This document shows positions 31,639 to 42,651 of a DNA stretch of 64,000 nt, piece after piece. The position numbers and the translations under genes are program-made. The DNA comes from Areca catechu. Lineage: Eukaryota > Streptophyta > Magnoliopsida > Arecales > Arecaceae. The stretch is from positions 34,730,418-34,794,417 of the forward strand of contig CM038042.1 in assembly GCA_021397845.1 (NCBI GenBank). Direction: 5' to 3'. The notes under the pieces are model-generated. The model was not told the origin of the DNA, did no database searches, and worked only from the letters and a program-made list of their open reading frames with translations. Every line of letters begins with the position of its first letter. Position 1 is the first letter of the stretch.

Positions 31639-31645
<7 letters not shown>
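31420..31645. repeat. ~62-bp minisatellite, about four units
   Basis: Units contain TCACACTAACTGGGCTCCGT and ATCAACACCCAATTT followed by an A-rich run. Clear copies begin near 31484, 31546 and 31608, with a decayed first copy before them. Confidence 0.75.
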
Positions 31646-31676
<31 letters not shown>

Positions 31677-31692
31677 TAATATATATATATTA
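31646..31692. repeat. AT dinucleotide microsatellite
   Basis: About 20 AT units with one short interruption. Length is likely to vary between individuals. Confidence 0.9.
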
Positions 31693-31699
31693 CGTGGTG

Positions 31700-32125
31700 C
31701 CATAGTTGGTTGTAAGATTTTTTTCATGACCAGTTAACTGGGATTCGAATGATTAAAAAATCTAGAAAAATAAAATAAAATAATAAAATAATAAAATAAT
31801 TTTGAAGTCTTTTGTTGTGATACTTTTCTCAATAAATAAAAATAATAATAATAATAAAATAATTTTGAAGTCTTTTGTGTGAGACTTTCTCATGATCAGT
31901 TAGCTGGGATTCGAGCTTCGTTTTGAACATATTTTGATTAAAAAATACAGGAATAAAATAAAAAATAATAATAATAATAATAAAATAATTTTTTTGAAGT
32001 CTTTTGTTGCGAGACTTTCTCATGACCAGTTAGCTGGGATTCGATCTTCGTTTTGAACATATTTCAATTAAAAAATTCAGAAATAAAATAAATAATAATA
32101 ATATAAAATAATTTGAAGTTTTTTT
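31700..32125. repeat. ~130-bp AT-rich tandem repeat
   Basis: About three units share TTTTGAAGTCTTTTGTTG, GAGACTTTCTCATGA, CAGTTAGCTGGGATTCGA and an AATAAT run. The last two units are most alike. It lies about 900 bp upstream of the BAP31-like gene. Confidence 0.75.
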
Positions 32126-32810
32126 TGGTTAGTGGTAGTGAAAATGTTAGGAATACATATAATAAGTCTCGTTCACTCGAAAGTTAGGAATATATATATT
32201 AAGTTCCGTGCAAAAAATTAATATGCATCGTGTATCAAATATTTTCTGTTAGAGTTGGGAGACCGGAGGATGGCCACGTCCGGGATCTGGCTCCTTCCTT
32301 TTTATTTTACCAAAATATATATATATAATATTTTTAAGATTCACGATAACTGGTCTCCGTGTACACGCCAAGTATCTTATCATAAATTTCAATCCAACGG
32401 AGAGTAACGGTGGGCGTACAGGTCACAAAGTAGAATCGGAAACAAAGGACATGAACCGTAAAGTTACAATCGATGCTTGGGTGGTTGGTTTTGGGCATGG
32501 AATCGCCCATTCCTTCTCAGCGAGGCGAAAGCATAAGCGTAAGCGAGAGAGGGGATCGCATAAAATATATATATATATATATATACAAAAAAAGAAAGCG
32601 AAAGAAAGGGTGGGTGGGTGGGGGAGTACCGAGGTCACACGATTTGCGGCATCCAGCCATCTGATAACGAACGTAAACGGAGTGAAATTGCCGTCAATAT
32701 GACAGCCTCCAGCGCCCTTTCAGGCCTCTTGAAACCCTCGGACCGTCGGGCGTCTTTGTAACAGTCATCCGTCCACATCCGACCCTTGAAACCTTTAGAG
32801 CAGATTCGAT
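32126..32810. other. Gene-free DNA upstream of the BAP31-like gene
   Basis: AT-rich sequence with a second short AT microsatellite at 32564-32584. From about 32640 the GC content rises toward the gene. No exon is supported. Confidence 0.5.
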
Positions 32811-32814
32811 ACTT

Positions 32815-33041
32815 GGCCCAGTGCAACGCGGCACGTGTCAATCATCTAACCGTCATCGAACTCGTCGTCCGCCTTAAATTGGCCCAGCCCTTGCCCTCCC
32901 CGTCTCCCGCAAAATCTCGCGCGCATACTCTCGAGGGTGAGAGTGAAAAAGCGAAGGGAGAGGTGAGCTCCCAAAGAACTCAGATCCCGTTGTAGGGCAA
33001 GCGTTTTGGTCGAGAGCGATCTAGGGCTAGGGTTAGGGTTT
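32815..33041 (+). promoter_or_regulatory. Promoter elements of the BAP31-like gene: site II, G-box, telobox
   Basis: GGCCCA (TCP site II, reverse of TGGGCC) occurs at 32815-32820 and 32881-32886. A G-box/ABRE-like CACGTGTC is at 32832-32839. A telobox, TTAGGGTTT, is at 33033-33041, 16 bases before the ATG. Telobox plus site II is common in promoters of plant housekeeping genes. No good TATA box is seen. Use in vivo is inference. Confidence 0.55.
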
Positions 33042-33056
33042 TCGTCGTCGCCGGAG

Positions 33057-33450
33057 ATGGCTCTGGAGTGGGTGGTGCTGGCCTACGCCGCGGGGCGGAG
33101 GCGATCATGCTGCTGTTCCTGACCCTCCCGGGGTTAGACAGCCTCCAGAGAGGGATGGTGGCGGTGGTGCGGAACATGCTGAAGCCGCTGCTTGCTGTGT
33201 GCCGTTCTGCCTCTTCCTGTTGATGGACATCTACTGGAAGTATGAGACCCGGCCGACGTGCGACCAGCAGCACGCCTGCACCCCGACCGAGTACCTCCGT
33301 CACGAGAAGTCCATCATAAAGAGCCAGCGCAACGTCATCCTCATCGCCGCCGCGCTCCTCCTCTACTGGCTCCTCTTCACCGTCACCAACCTCGTCGTTC
33401 GCCTCGACCAGCTCAACAAGCGCGTCGACCAGCTCAAGAGGCAGGAATGA
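33057..33450 (+). CDS. BAP31-like endoplasmic reticulum membrane protein (two frameshifts)
   Basis: Start ATG at 33057 (MALEWVVLAYAAG) and stop TGA at 33448-33450. The C-terminal 80 residues are open from 33199: PFCLFLLMDIYWKYE, CDQQHACTPTEYLRHEKSI, KSQRNVILIAAALLLYWLLF, then an amphipathic tail with LDQLNKRVDQLKRQE. This matches the short plant BAP31-like proteins (about 130 residues, three membrane segments, ER), which in animals act in membrane-protein export and quality control. Two single bases are missing, near 33098 in a GC-rich G run and near 33197 in GTGTGCC. With both allowed for, the length is 131 residues, the family's usual size. The deletions may be consensus errors rather than real mutations. 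The gene appears to have a single coding exon. Confidence 0.78.
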
Positions 33451-36400
33451 TTCGATCACCGGCTCGCTGATGTCTCCTACGGAGAAGCATATAGGTTGCA
33501 TTAACATACGTGCCGAATTTCTTTCAGGCTTGGCTAATTCTACCGTTTTCTTGATCTCTGCTTCTGTTTCGGATTTCAATCTTTACGGATATTACTTTTT
33601 CTGCTTGTTACCTTTGATATCATGGTGTGTATGGACATTTTGATTTATATGCACTATTGCAGCTGAACTGCATCTTCGAATGAAGGAGACCCTGAATTTG
33701 GGATTGAGGGTTTGCGGTTGTTTATTTATTTGGTATGATGCGTTGAAATGTTTTGCTCATCATTGATGTGTGACTTGTTTTTAAGTAAGCATTTAATACA
33801 ATGCATGCGACCTGGATGGGAATTTCATTGCTTGAAACCAAATATTGATGATATGTGGGAGAAAGAGGCAGCATAATTTCTCCCAACCAGTTGATCTTCT
33901 TTCAGAAAAATCCCAAAATCTCGGTGACCAATTATCCTTTTTCTACATCTGTTGTAGAGGTTGTTGTCTCGTTGAATTTGTTTTGACTGCACACAACGTT
34001 GTCACCTGTGTTCTCTTTGAAAGAATCTATAATTGATGTTTGTAGTTGTCATTTTGTCAGGTATTCTTCTTCTCTTAACAATCTTTGCCAGGTGATGGGA
34101 TCTAAGAAGGAAAAGGCTACTGTAATGATACTGTTGTCTTGGTGAGTTAGATCATGCATATGTTTACCTAGATTGAGGTTGCAGAGCATAGGTAGTAATT
34201 TGTACATATATGATCGGGCTATGTATAATTTTTGCTTCCAGTCATGCTGTTTGCAATTTGTTAACATCCTAGCAGACACATCACAAACAGTGGAGTCTCA
34301 TTGTTTATTTTTCATTTTTTGCCTTATCCTGTTCTTATCGCCCTCCTTTTTCTTGCAGGCATTTTAATAAAAAATTCTTCTTCTTTTTCCTTTTGCTTCT
34401 TAACTGCAAACTTTATTGCATCTCCTTTCTTCTTTATATTCTTCCTTCAGTTTCTTACTTAAGAGGCTTCCATCACCTGCAATTTCTAATTTAGAGGCTT
34501 CCTTCTTTGATTTTTATTTGGTGATTTAATTCATAGTTTTTCTTTACCTGTAACTAGATCTAACTAATCTTTTTGAAATTTCTCTTTATCGGGTTGTGAC
34601 TTTAGTGTCATTTCCTTCGATTCAACATCAAGTCATTATATAACCATACGTGAACCCTAGCAGTTCATTTCAAATTCCTAAATAGGAATTCACTCTAACT
34701 TTTCTAAAATCATCTAATAATATATTCATAATTAGTGTAAACAAAATGTAAAGCACTTCTTAGTGTGTATCAAGGTGCCTTCCCAACTTTCACGTATTTC
34801 TTGAAGTTTATCAGCCAATTGCCACACATATTTTCGTCACTAGTTTGACATATAGCTTTTATTGACCTCCCTAACTTTAGCACCATGTGTTCAGGAGGTT
34901 TTATAACAATTGCAGATATGTTGTCCAGACTTCTACTGGTACAATTATTATTAGAAAGCTATATTCATGTCTGAGCTTGTAAGTCAGAAAAATGTATTAT
35001 AGGCCTATTATGCCACTTTTTATTTGATATAGAATTACTTTTTAAAAAATTTAGCTGTATCTAAGTTATTATCATAAGATGTATCTTTTCTATATACTGC
35101 ATTGTTAACATCGCTTGTTTTGTGCTCTAAGGTTATTAACATAGTTCTTCAAAGTTGATGCTTTGCAATGTTACCATAATACAAAAAGGTTTCTTAGTAT
35201 TTGACCAAATAATAGGTCTGGTTATAATGAGCTAATCTGGTGTTACTTGGAAGCTCTGAATTTGCTATGAATGATGCATAAACATCTGAAAAGCATGCGT
35301 GGAAACAGTTTCTCAAAATTTCTTTATCAAAGTCTCTTGGTAAACATCGGTTTTAAATGGCTTTACTCTCTCTCTCTCTTTTCATTTTTGTGCCTTTCAG
35401 ATTCCATATTCACTGCTAGACTTACTCTTTACACTATTAACAATTCCTAGTTGAGATCTGATAATCAAGTATGATAGAGAACTGTATTCTTTTCTGCTTT
35501 AAGAAAAACTTCATGAGCCATGCGATGTAAAAGTGCAATCCTTCTGCACCTAGTCATCTAACAATTTATTGCAGATCAATTGTTGTTTCCTATGTATTTA
35601 TTTTTCCCTTTCCATCTTATTTTAGATCTTACTCTAGTGAAGTATTTTATTTTGTAATTTCTAATGATGAAATCCATGTCCTTGTTGAGGCCTATCATAG
35701 TTCTATTTTATGTTTCGTGTCTTCAATCGATCTTTCTTTTTTCTTTTAAATGTTTAGATAATCCATCACTTTTTATAGTTTAGAATCTACCTGCAAAACC
35801 TAACTTTTGACTATTGATAGCTATTGCATCTGCTAGTGTCATCCATTTTGTGTAATCTAGAGGTGGTCTCATTGGAAATATCCTCTTCTTAGTCTGCATG
35901 GAATTCTACCTTATCTTTGTTTAACTGCCCTTTCTTGGAGCTGCAGAGTATGATTCTGGAACAGAATGCGGTTGTTCTGAGTAAAATTTGTGATTTTGCA
36001 TTGTGTGCATTGTGTGTTCAACTGTTAGACAAAATCTAGTGCATTGATTTGTCTAACCATCTCCAGATCCTTGGTATACGGTGATGATGCATTGTTATTC
36101 CCATCGGTGGTGAATGATCTCCATCTCGTGCCTTTAATTTCTATTAGTTTCTGCAGAAATTGCAATGGGCTCTTTCCAACAGTGAGTCAATATCATATGA
36201 CATTGTGTGCTTGTCCTATGACTTTTCATTTCTATTGTAATGGCTCTTTCCTTCCGTAGAGTAAATATTTTTTATTAAATGAAAACTCCTGGGGTTGGGT
36301 TAGGGATGTCAAGTAGGATGGATATCCAAGTTAAATGGGGATTGTTTGGGTGATGGTGTTTTAAGGTTTTGTTTTTAGTGACTTCTCGACCTGAACTACA

Positions 36401-36808
36401 TTCAAAACTGAACCCGATACCATACCCGAAGCTAAACTAGAAAGTGAACATAATTTGGAACTTTGTAAGATGGTAGCAAGTATGCCTCTTATGTTAATGC
36501 AATAATTTATAGAACTTTTCTTGGTATTAATAAAATTATAGACTTTGAATAAATAGTTATAAATGATATTATAAATTATCTTATTAATTAAGCTTGTTTT
36601 TCTTGTGTTTTTTCCTTTGTTTTAGGTATGATATGTTCGGGAATTAGTGAAGGCAAAATGGAGAACTGGATTGTTCATCAAAATTTCCTTATATTGGAAA
36701 ATTTATCATAACATGCTATTTGATTAGTTGGATTTATTTCTAAATCAAATTATTATATGTTGGATGGTTGTACTATTATTTTGAATTATCGAGTTGTTGG
36801 ATGGTTGT
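33451..36808. other. 3' flank of the BAP31-like gene and gene-free DNA
   Basis: T-rich, low-GC sequence like plant introns or intergenic DNA. I find no ORF with recognisable protein similarity. The first few hundred bases probably include the 3' UTR, but no single polyadenylation site stands out. A spliced 3' UTR cannot be excluded. Confidence 0.4.
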
Positions 36809-37332
36809 GTTTGAAATGGCCTCGTCTACTTGATTGGCCAGACGCATCGTGGCTTGGGCTTAGTCCATTGCTAGCCTCGCGTATGCTACATGTATAATAA
36901 GAAGTGGAAGATTCCCAAAGGCAGTTTTCTTCCCCTCCGGCAACTCTGAATGGAAATTGGAGATCCGGGCTGCTGCCCCGAGTCTTCTATATAGAAAAAG
37001 GAATCCTCTTCCCTTCATGATACTCTAGTGAGTATGTTTATTATCATTTCTTTTTCTTTGACTTTTCCTTCAAGCCTATGGCTTTTTGTCATCATGCCCA
37101 CCAGATATTTGTGCCATGACACTTGCTCGACATGGTAAGGCTTGGCCGCCTTCTCTCTCTCCTCTTTCTTAGTCTTGAACCATTGTTGCTGGCCTTGATT
37201 TCATCGAAAATCAAATCAAAACTTCCTCATTTTATCAATTCCTTTTCCCTCTTTTTTGGTTGCTAGCATTGTTGTCTTTTGACACAACCCATGATTGATG
37301 GACATCCATTCCTTTCTCCACGATAGAGTTAT
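36809..37332 (+). repeat. Dispersed repeat copy 1 (LTR-like)
   Basis: TGAAATGGCC at 36809 and the next 200 bases align with 51478 onward: shared AGTGGAAAGATTCC-type, GTTTTCTTCC, CAACTC...AATGGAAATTGGAGA and a TATA-like CTATATAGAAA followed by CTCTTCCC. Beyond about 37010 the alignment fades. It ends where the Copia-C LTR piece starts. Confidence 0.5.
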
Positions 37333-37697
37333 TGGATTTACAGTTTTATGCACGTAGAAGTTTATGTTTTATAAATCTTGCCGTAGAAATAGATTAAAAT
37401 AGATCTTAATCTTAAGCATGCATGACTAATCATTAAAAATACTTAAGTGATCTAGTTCATATATTAAAAACAAAAGACATGATCAAATTTTAAAAATAAA
37501 TTTAACTAGTGATTGAATCGCCTATCTGTAGTGCTATACATTTTCAAGATTGAATCTGAAGATATCTTGGATTTTTGTTGTAATCATGCATGTACTCGGA
37601 CTCTACAGGTATTCACATAAAGATGATACTAATCAGGAGCTTTCAAAATCATCAATGTGCTAGCAATTTGTAGGTCTCGTTCCTAGGATTTCAATTT
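37333..37697 (-). mobile_element. Copia-C LTR fragment
   Basis: It aligns with 47399-47765, the inner end of the Copia-C LTR, in the same orientation. Shared runs include AAAATACTTAA, GATCTAGTTCATAT and TTTAACTAGTGAT. It starts TGGATTTA at 37333 and is cut at about 37697 by an A/T run that borders Gypsy-B1. The 5 bases outside (GTTAT) do not match those outside the full LTR at 49624 (GGAGC), so the two may not be the ends of one insertion. Confidence 0.75.
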
Positions 37698-37721
37698 AAT
37701 TTTTTTTCAAAAAAAAAGAAA

Positions 37722-38530
37722 TGGTGGGGAGGCGAGCAGCTTCTTTAGCATCTCGAAAGCTTGCCGGTATTTCTCCGTTTAGGTGAAGTCATGTATCTTG
37801 CGCAGTACCTAGAAAAATAGCTGGCAGCACTTGACTGACTGCAAGATGAAACGATTTAATACCAGGATGTGTTCTAGGTGCTGAACCTCCTTGGAGACTG
37901 GGTGTCTCATGTCAGTAATTGCTTGGATCTTCTCGGGATTGGCTTCTATTCTCTTTTGGATGATCATGAATTCCAGGAATTTTCTTGTCGCAATGTCAAA
38001 TACACATTTGGTAGGGTTCAACTTCATCTAGTAGAGGTGGAAGTTATTGAATGCCTCCATCAGGTTGGTGATGTGGTCTGACTCCTGGCCACTTATGACA
38101 AGCATATAATCCATATAAATGCATGTTGTGGCTAATCTAGTCTTGGAAGACCCTATTGATCAGGCGCTGGTACGTAGCCCCTGCGTTCTTGAGATCGATT
38201 AGCATCATCTGTAAAGTACGTATCTCAGTCGGTCACGAATGTCGTGTACTCGTCTTCCGGGTGCATGCGAATTTGGTTGTATCCAGATAACGCATCCATA
38301 AAGCTAAGGAACTTGTGGCCTAAGGTCGCATCTATCAGCTGGTCAATCTTAGAAAGTAAAAAGCTGTCCTTCGGACATGCCCGGTTGAGATCAGTGTAGT
38401 CCACGCGGATGCTCCACTTCTTAGAAGCTTTCCTGACCATCACTACATTAGCAAGCCAGACAGGATATGTACCTAACGGATGAAGCCTGCGGCGAGGAGC
38501 TTTTGATCTTTTCATTCATCATCTTTTGCC
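37722..38530 (-). pseudogene. Gypsy-B1 reverse transcriptase, truncated
   Basis: The minus strand shows VVMVRKASKKWSIRVDYTDL with NRACPKDSFLL and FSGYNQ-like LSGYNQIRMHPEDEYTTFV at 38515-38225. The catalytic site then reads YMDY at 38106-38117 in place of YVDD, so the second Asp is lost. At 38027-37809 MKLNPTKCVFDIATRKFLEF follows, then a FTEKYRQAFEMLKKLLASPP stretch, where the element stops at about 37722. RNase H, integrase and the 3' LTR are absent. Confidence 0.85.
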
Positions 38531-38539
38531 ACTCTGGTG

Positions 38540-39270
38540 AAACTCTTCTTCTATTGGACTAGGTGGTTGTTGGGATTGACATTCAGCTTATGGATGATCG
38601 CTTCAGGCAAAATCTTGGACATGTTTGCTACAGTCCAGGCAAAGACATCTGCATTAGCTCGCAAGAAACTGAGTAGATTGGATCTCTCCTCTTCGGACAG
38701 TAGGGATCCCACTTGCACAGTCTTCGAGGGACCTATCCTAGAGGAAAGATAGCAGGGGCTCGACCGGCCTACCCTTAGGCTCATGCTCTATCAGGCTTGA
38801 CAGGTCGATAACCAGATCCTGCATAGCCTCTCGCGCTCCCAGGACCATCTGCATATAGTGCTAGATTGGCTGTCGGGGTCCTCTCATCTCTCCGATCCCC
38901 CAAGAAGATGGAAACTGGATGAGGGGAGAGCCGGGTGGAGATGGTGGCATCGAGTAGATTGAGTTCGGGACATCCCAAGATCGCATTGTAAAGTGAAGGA
39001 AGCCTCACAACGGTGAATGTTGTCAACATTGTAGTCTGTCGTGGTGGCGTCCTGGCAGTTATTGGAAGTATAATCTCTCCTTCAACTCTGATCGAATCCC
39101 AGTGAAGTCCATTAAGGACGTGAATACCGATTTTATTTGGTCAGTGGACAAGTTCATCCTTACAAAGCATCATAAAAAAGATGTCAGCATAGCTTTCATT
39201 ATCAACCATAATTCTTTTTACATGGTGCTTCGCTATTGTCATTTTTACAATACATTATCATTATTTGGGT
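38540..39270 (-). pseudogene. Gypsy-B1 protease and protease-RT linker
   Basis: The protease active site reads MVDNESYADIFF at about 39207-39172, with Asp-Asn-Glu at 39203-39195 where the sister copy Gypsy-B2 has Asp-Ser-Gly. The loss of Gly should inactivate it. It continues with LTTFTVVRLPSLYNAILGCP (39029-38781). The linker LLSEEERSNLLSFLRANADV and FAWTVANMSKILPEAIIHKL (38784-38551) leads into RT. Confidence 0.8.
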
Positions 39271-40856
39271 TATCTATCCTAGGTCGACCCTTCTCCCTTG
39301 TAGGGAAGTACATCATCACTTCCCTCTCTCCCCCTAGTCATCTTCGAGCTTCTCCCTGCCTCCCAGGAGATCATTTCGACCGGCTTCTCAGTAGGCTGGT
39401 TGTTGATAGCGAGTGGCCGGGGCTCTTCATTCTGGGCTGCAGAAGCGGCTCCTCCCTCTACGTACTTTCCAAGGTAGCCATGCTTGATTAGGTCTTCGAT
39501 CTCCCTTTTCAGATGGCGGTATTCCTTAGTGTCGTGGCCATGGTTCTGGTGGAAGCGACAGTAGCGGGATCTGTCATATCCAGTGGATGGCCTCAACAGG
39601 GGAGGACGGTGAGGAAGTGCTCGCCCTCGATATCCATCAGGATCTTTGCTCTCGGGACGAGGAGAGGAGTGAACTTCTCTTCCTTAGTAGGGTTGACTCT
39701 AGGCCTGGCCCTTGGCCATGGGGCCAGCATAGCCTTCAGGGCTGGGGGCTATATGTTTCCCCCATGACCTGCCTTTTTAGTGGCATGTCGTCCAGCTCTC
39801 TTCTGGTATGGTCAGCTTCCTTTCGCACGGATGTACTTGTGTGTCCGGAGGAGGAGCTCCGAGTAAGTCTTCGGAGGTTTCTTGTTGAGGGAGTAGGTGA
39901 AGCGGGAGGTCTTGACTCCCCTTTTCAGGGTTAGCATAGTGACTAGCTCGTTGAGGTGATAGATCTCTAGGGTGGCAGCTTAAATCGAGACACGTAGATC
40001 CAGAAGGGCTCTTAGTCTTGCTAGCTGATCGAGAAGAGGCTGTCGGCCTCACGTGGTACCTTCTGCATGCATCAAAGTGTGCCATGAACTTTTTCTCCAG
40101 CTGTCCAAAGGAGTTTAGCTTTTGACTCGAGTCTGGAGAATTAGGCTCGAGCAGCTTTTCGGAGGTAGCTGAGAGAGTGATGCAGAGGAGAGCGTCGGTG
40201 GTTCCTTGGACTCTTATATTTTTTCTTGTAGCTTTCAGGTGGTCTAAGAGATCGGTTGTTCTATTGTAGGGATCAACTTGGGGCATGCAGAACCGGTTAG
40301 GGATTGATCCTCTTGAATTCTATGGTAGAATGGGGACGGGTGCATACCCCATGGGCTCACTAAAGGAGCCTTTAATCTTGGCAAACCAGTGAGATAGGTC
40401 AGCCAGCTTGCGTTCTTACTCTTCGAGTTGCCTTTCCGCCTAGTGGTGGATGGCCTCGTCTATGGACCCTTCGGCGGAGGCCATCAAGGATGAAGGGGGC
40501 ACGGAGTGGAGGAACTCTTGCTTAAGTTTCCGGCCACGCTGGTGCCGTCGATGCGAGCGTGCACTGTGGTTCGAGGTCGGGGAATGGCTCTCCCAACCAG
40601 TTGGGCCATCCATTGCTTCTTCCCGATCGCTTGAGTCTTCCCACGGGTGGGAAATCTTAGTAACAACCCCCTCCCGGAAGGACCGTAAGCTGGTACAGGG
40701 GTCAGCGGCGTGAGCCACTGGCATCCCTGGTTACTGTTGAGTCACCAGGGATCTGTGTTTATGGTGGAGCTGGTACCCCCCCGCAGTCAGGGCATGGACC
40801 TGCTAGGCCAGTGCGGTGATCTGGGGATCCACCGGAGGTGGCGGTGGTAGAGCGGG
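39271..40856 (-). pseudogene. Gypsy-B1 gag, main part
   Basis: The capsid domain at 40286-39777 reads MPQVDPYNRTTDLLDHLKAT and SFGQLEKKFMAHFDACRRYH. The zinc-finger-like block at 39596-39279 reads CRFHQNHGHDTKEYRHLKRE and IEDLIKHGYLGKYVEGG. The N-terminal part at 40724-40440 is charged and ends MASAEGSIDEAIHH. The coding sequence is interrupted at 40856 by the mini-element and continues at 44288-44471. Multiple frameshifts are present. Confidence 0.85.
40852..40856. repeat. Target-site duplication GCGGG, left copy
   Basis: GCGGG directly before the mini-element is repeated at 44288-44292 directly after it. Confidence 0.9.
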
Positions 40857-42485
40857 TGATGGGGACATCGGCCCAGAATCTGAAGCAGCCCAGATCAACC
40901 CAGAAGCCCAGCCTAGAACCTGAAGCCTAGCCTAGCCCAGAACCTGAAACCTAGTCCAGTCCAAGCCTGAAGCCCACCCAGAAGCCCAGCCCAGAACCTG
41001 AAGTCCAACTCAGCCCAAACACTGGGGCCCAAGATCCTGGAGTCGATGAGCACGAATCTTGAAGTCATCATCAGCACCGATCCCGATGCAGCACCGATCC
41101 AGCCTAATTTAAATTTGAGATTTGATTGGGATTTTGGATATTAGAATTTATCTCAATTGTTTGAAATTTGTTTTAGGATTTGATGGTTTAATTTGAATAT
41201 TTGTTTTTAGGATTTATTTTATCCTTTAAATAGATTTTTTAGTTTGAATTTGTTAGGGAGATATCTGATCAAGTTATCGGATATCTTAGATGACTCTATT
41301 TAAGAGTTTGGTTATTGAATAAAATTGAGCGATGAATTATTGAGAAAATTAGGGTTCTTCCCGACTCCTCCCCTCCTCTCCTTCTTTTATTCCTTTCTCC
41401 TCTCCTCTCTTCAGGTTCTTCCCTATTCTTCTTCCTGGTTCGTCTTCTCTTCTCCTAATTCTCTACCCCTGTTCTTCTATTCCTCTTATTCTCTGATTCT
41501 TCTATTCCTCTTATTCTCTGATAGCTATTCCTCCTTATCCTCGTCTTGATCCTCCTTTCTTATACCTCTTCTACCTCATCCTGGGTTTCTTCCTCTCCTC
41601 TCCCTCTCCCTGGTTTTGATTTCTAAAAAGAATCAGTCATCCGTAAACCATCAACAGACAACAAAACATCCCCCGCCGCCTCCCGTTCGCCAACCTCACC
41701 GGAGAGCCAATCGACAAAGTCCCCAAGTTCCATTCCATGCCTGCAACCCGTCTCCGCCCGTCATCGCTGCTGTTCGCCGACGCTGCCGCCATCGCGCCTC
41801 CCTACTACCAACAGGCCGTCGCCATTGGCCACCACCGATGCAGCCGTCCCCTCCGCCCGTGAAGCCTTCTGCCATGGCCTCCATAACCCGCTGGTCCGTG
41901 CCGCCTTCGTCCCACCGTGCCACCGCCCCGTCTCCGGCGAAGCTCCTTCAAGATCGCCGGCGAAGCCCTCCGGGCTCCTCCGCCTTCCTGCCATCTCCGC
42001 TCGATCGCGCCATCGCCAAATCCGCCGGAGCCCCTTCACCGTTGTCACCTTTCACCTCGCTGGACATCGCAAGATCCGGGACCTCTGTTCACTCCATGGC
42101 CCCGACCCCCGAGCCAGCATACCCGTCCCCTTCTCCCTTCCTTCCCCGCCGCCATCGCCAATGGAGAGCCCGACGGAAGCCTTGCTGGTTTTCCCTGCCT
42201 GCGGGGTTCCGTATCTCGCGCACGAACGTGAATGCCTAATCGGCATTCGGAGCCGACTTCAAGCGCAGGGAGAAAAAAAAAACAGAAAAAAAAAATTGTG
42301 GGAAAGAAAAGAGTAAAAAAAAAATGAAGGAAAAGAAAAAAAATATGAAAAAAAAGTTATTTGAAATAAAAGAAAATCGGGAAAAAAATAATTTGGGATT
42401 GTTTAACCTAGTCTAGGGTCGTTTCCTTGCGACCAACGGTCCGATCTCCTTGGAATAAAATTGATCCGGGTCGTGTGCTGCGTCA
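40857..42485 (+). mobile_element. Mini-element left LTR
   Basis: 1629 bp. It opens with a CCCAGAACCTGAAGCC minisatellite (40870-41010), then an AT-rich part with CTATTTAAG at 41296-41304, a CT-rich tract (41350-41640), a GC-rich stretch (41640-42240) and an A-rich tract (42270-42400). A 207-codon frame at 41616-42239 is broken in the other LTR and is very rich in Pro, Ser, Arg and Ala, so I treat it as non-coding. Confidence 0.9.
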
Positions 42486-42651
42486 AATTTGGTATCAGAG
42501 CAAGTTTAGATTAGGTTAGTCATTTTATTGCACTATTTTATAAAAATTTTTAGTCTGCAGATTACATGGTGCATTGGAGTCATAAGTGCATCATTTGAAG
42601 ATTGCTGAAGCTTGACTCGACGGAGTCGAGTTCTCCCCACCTCAGGAGAAA
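42486..42651 (+). other. Mini-element interior: PBS, hairpin, polypurine tract
   Basis: TGGTATCAGAGC (tRNA-Met type PBS) is at 42490-42501, four bases after the LTR. A perfect hairpin, ACTCGAC-GGA-GTCGAGT, is at 42615-42631. CAGGAGAAA (42643-42651) directly precedes the right LTR as polypurine tract. Nothing else is recognisable in the 166 bases. The hairpin is a candidate packaging or dimerisation signal. Confidence 0.85.

Noticed and set aside
33021..33042. Interstitial telomeric repeat
   Set aside because: It has only about two to three TAGGG-type units; a promoter telobox before the ATG fits better.
36044..36259. 71-codon frame in the gene flank as a small gene or exon
   Set aside because: No similarity that I recognise; composition and context are those of non-coding DNA.
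41616..42239. 207-codon frame in the left LTR of the mini-element as a gene
   Set aside because: It is Pro/Ser/Arg/Ala-rich from GC-rich composition, and the same frame in the other LTR is broken by indels. No domain is recognisable.
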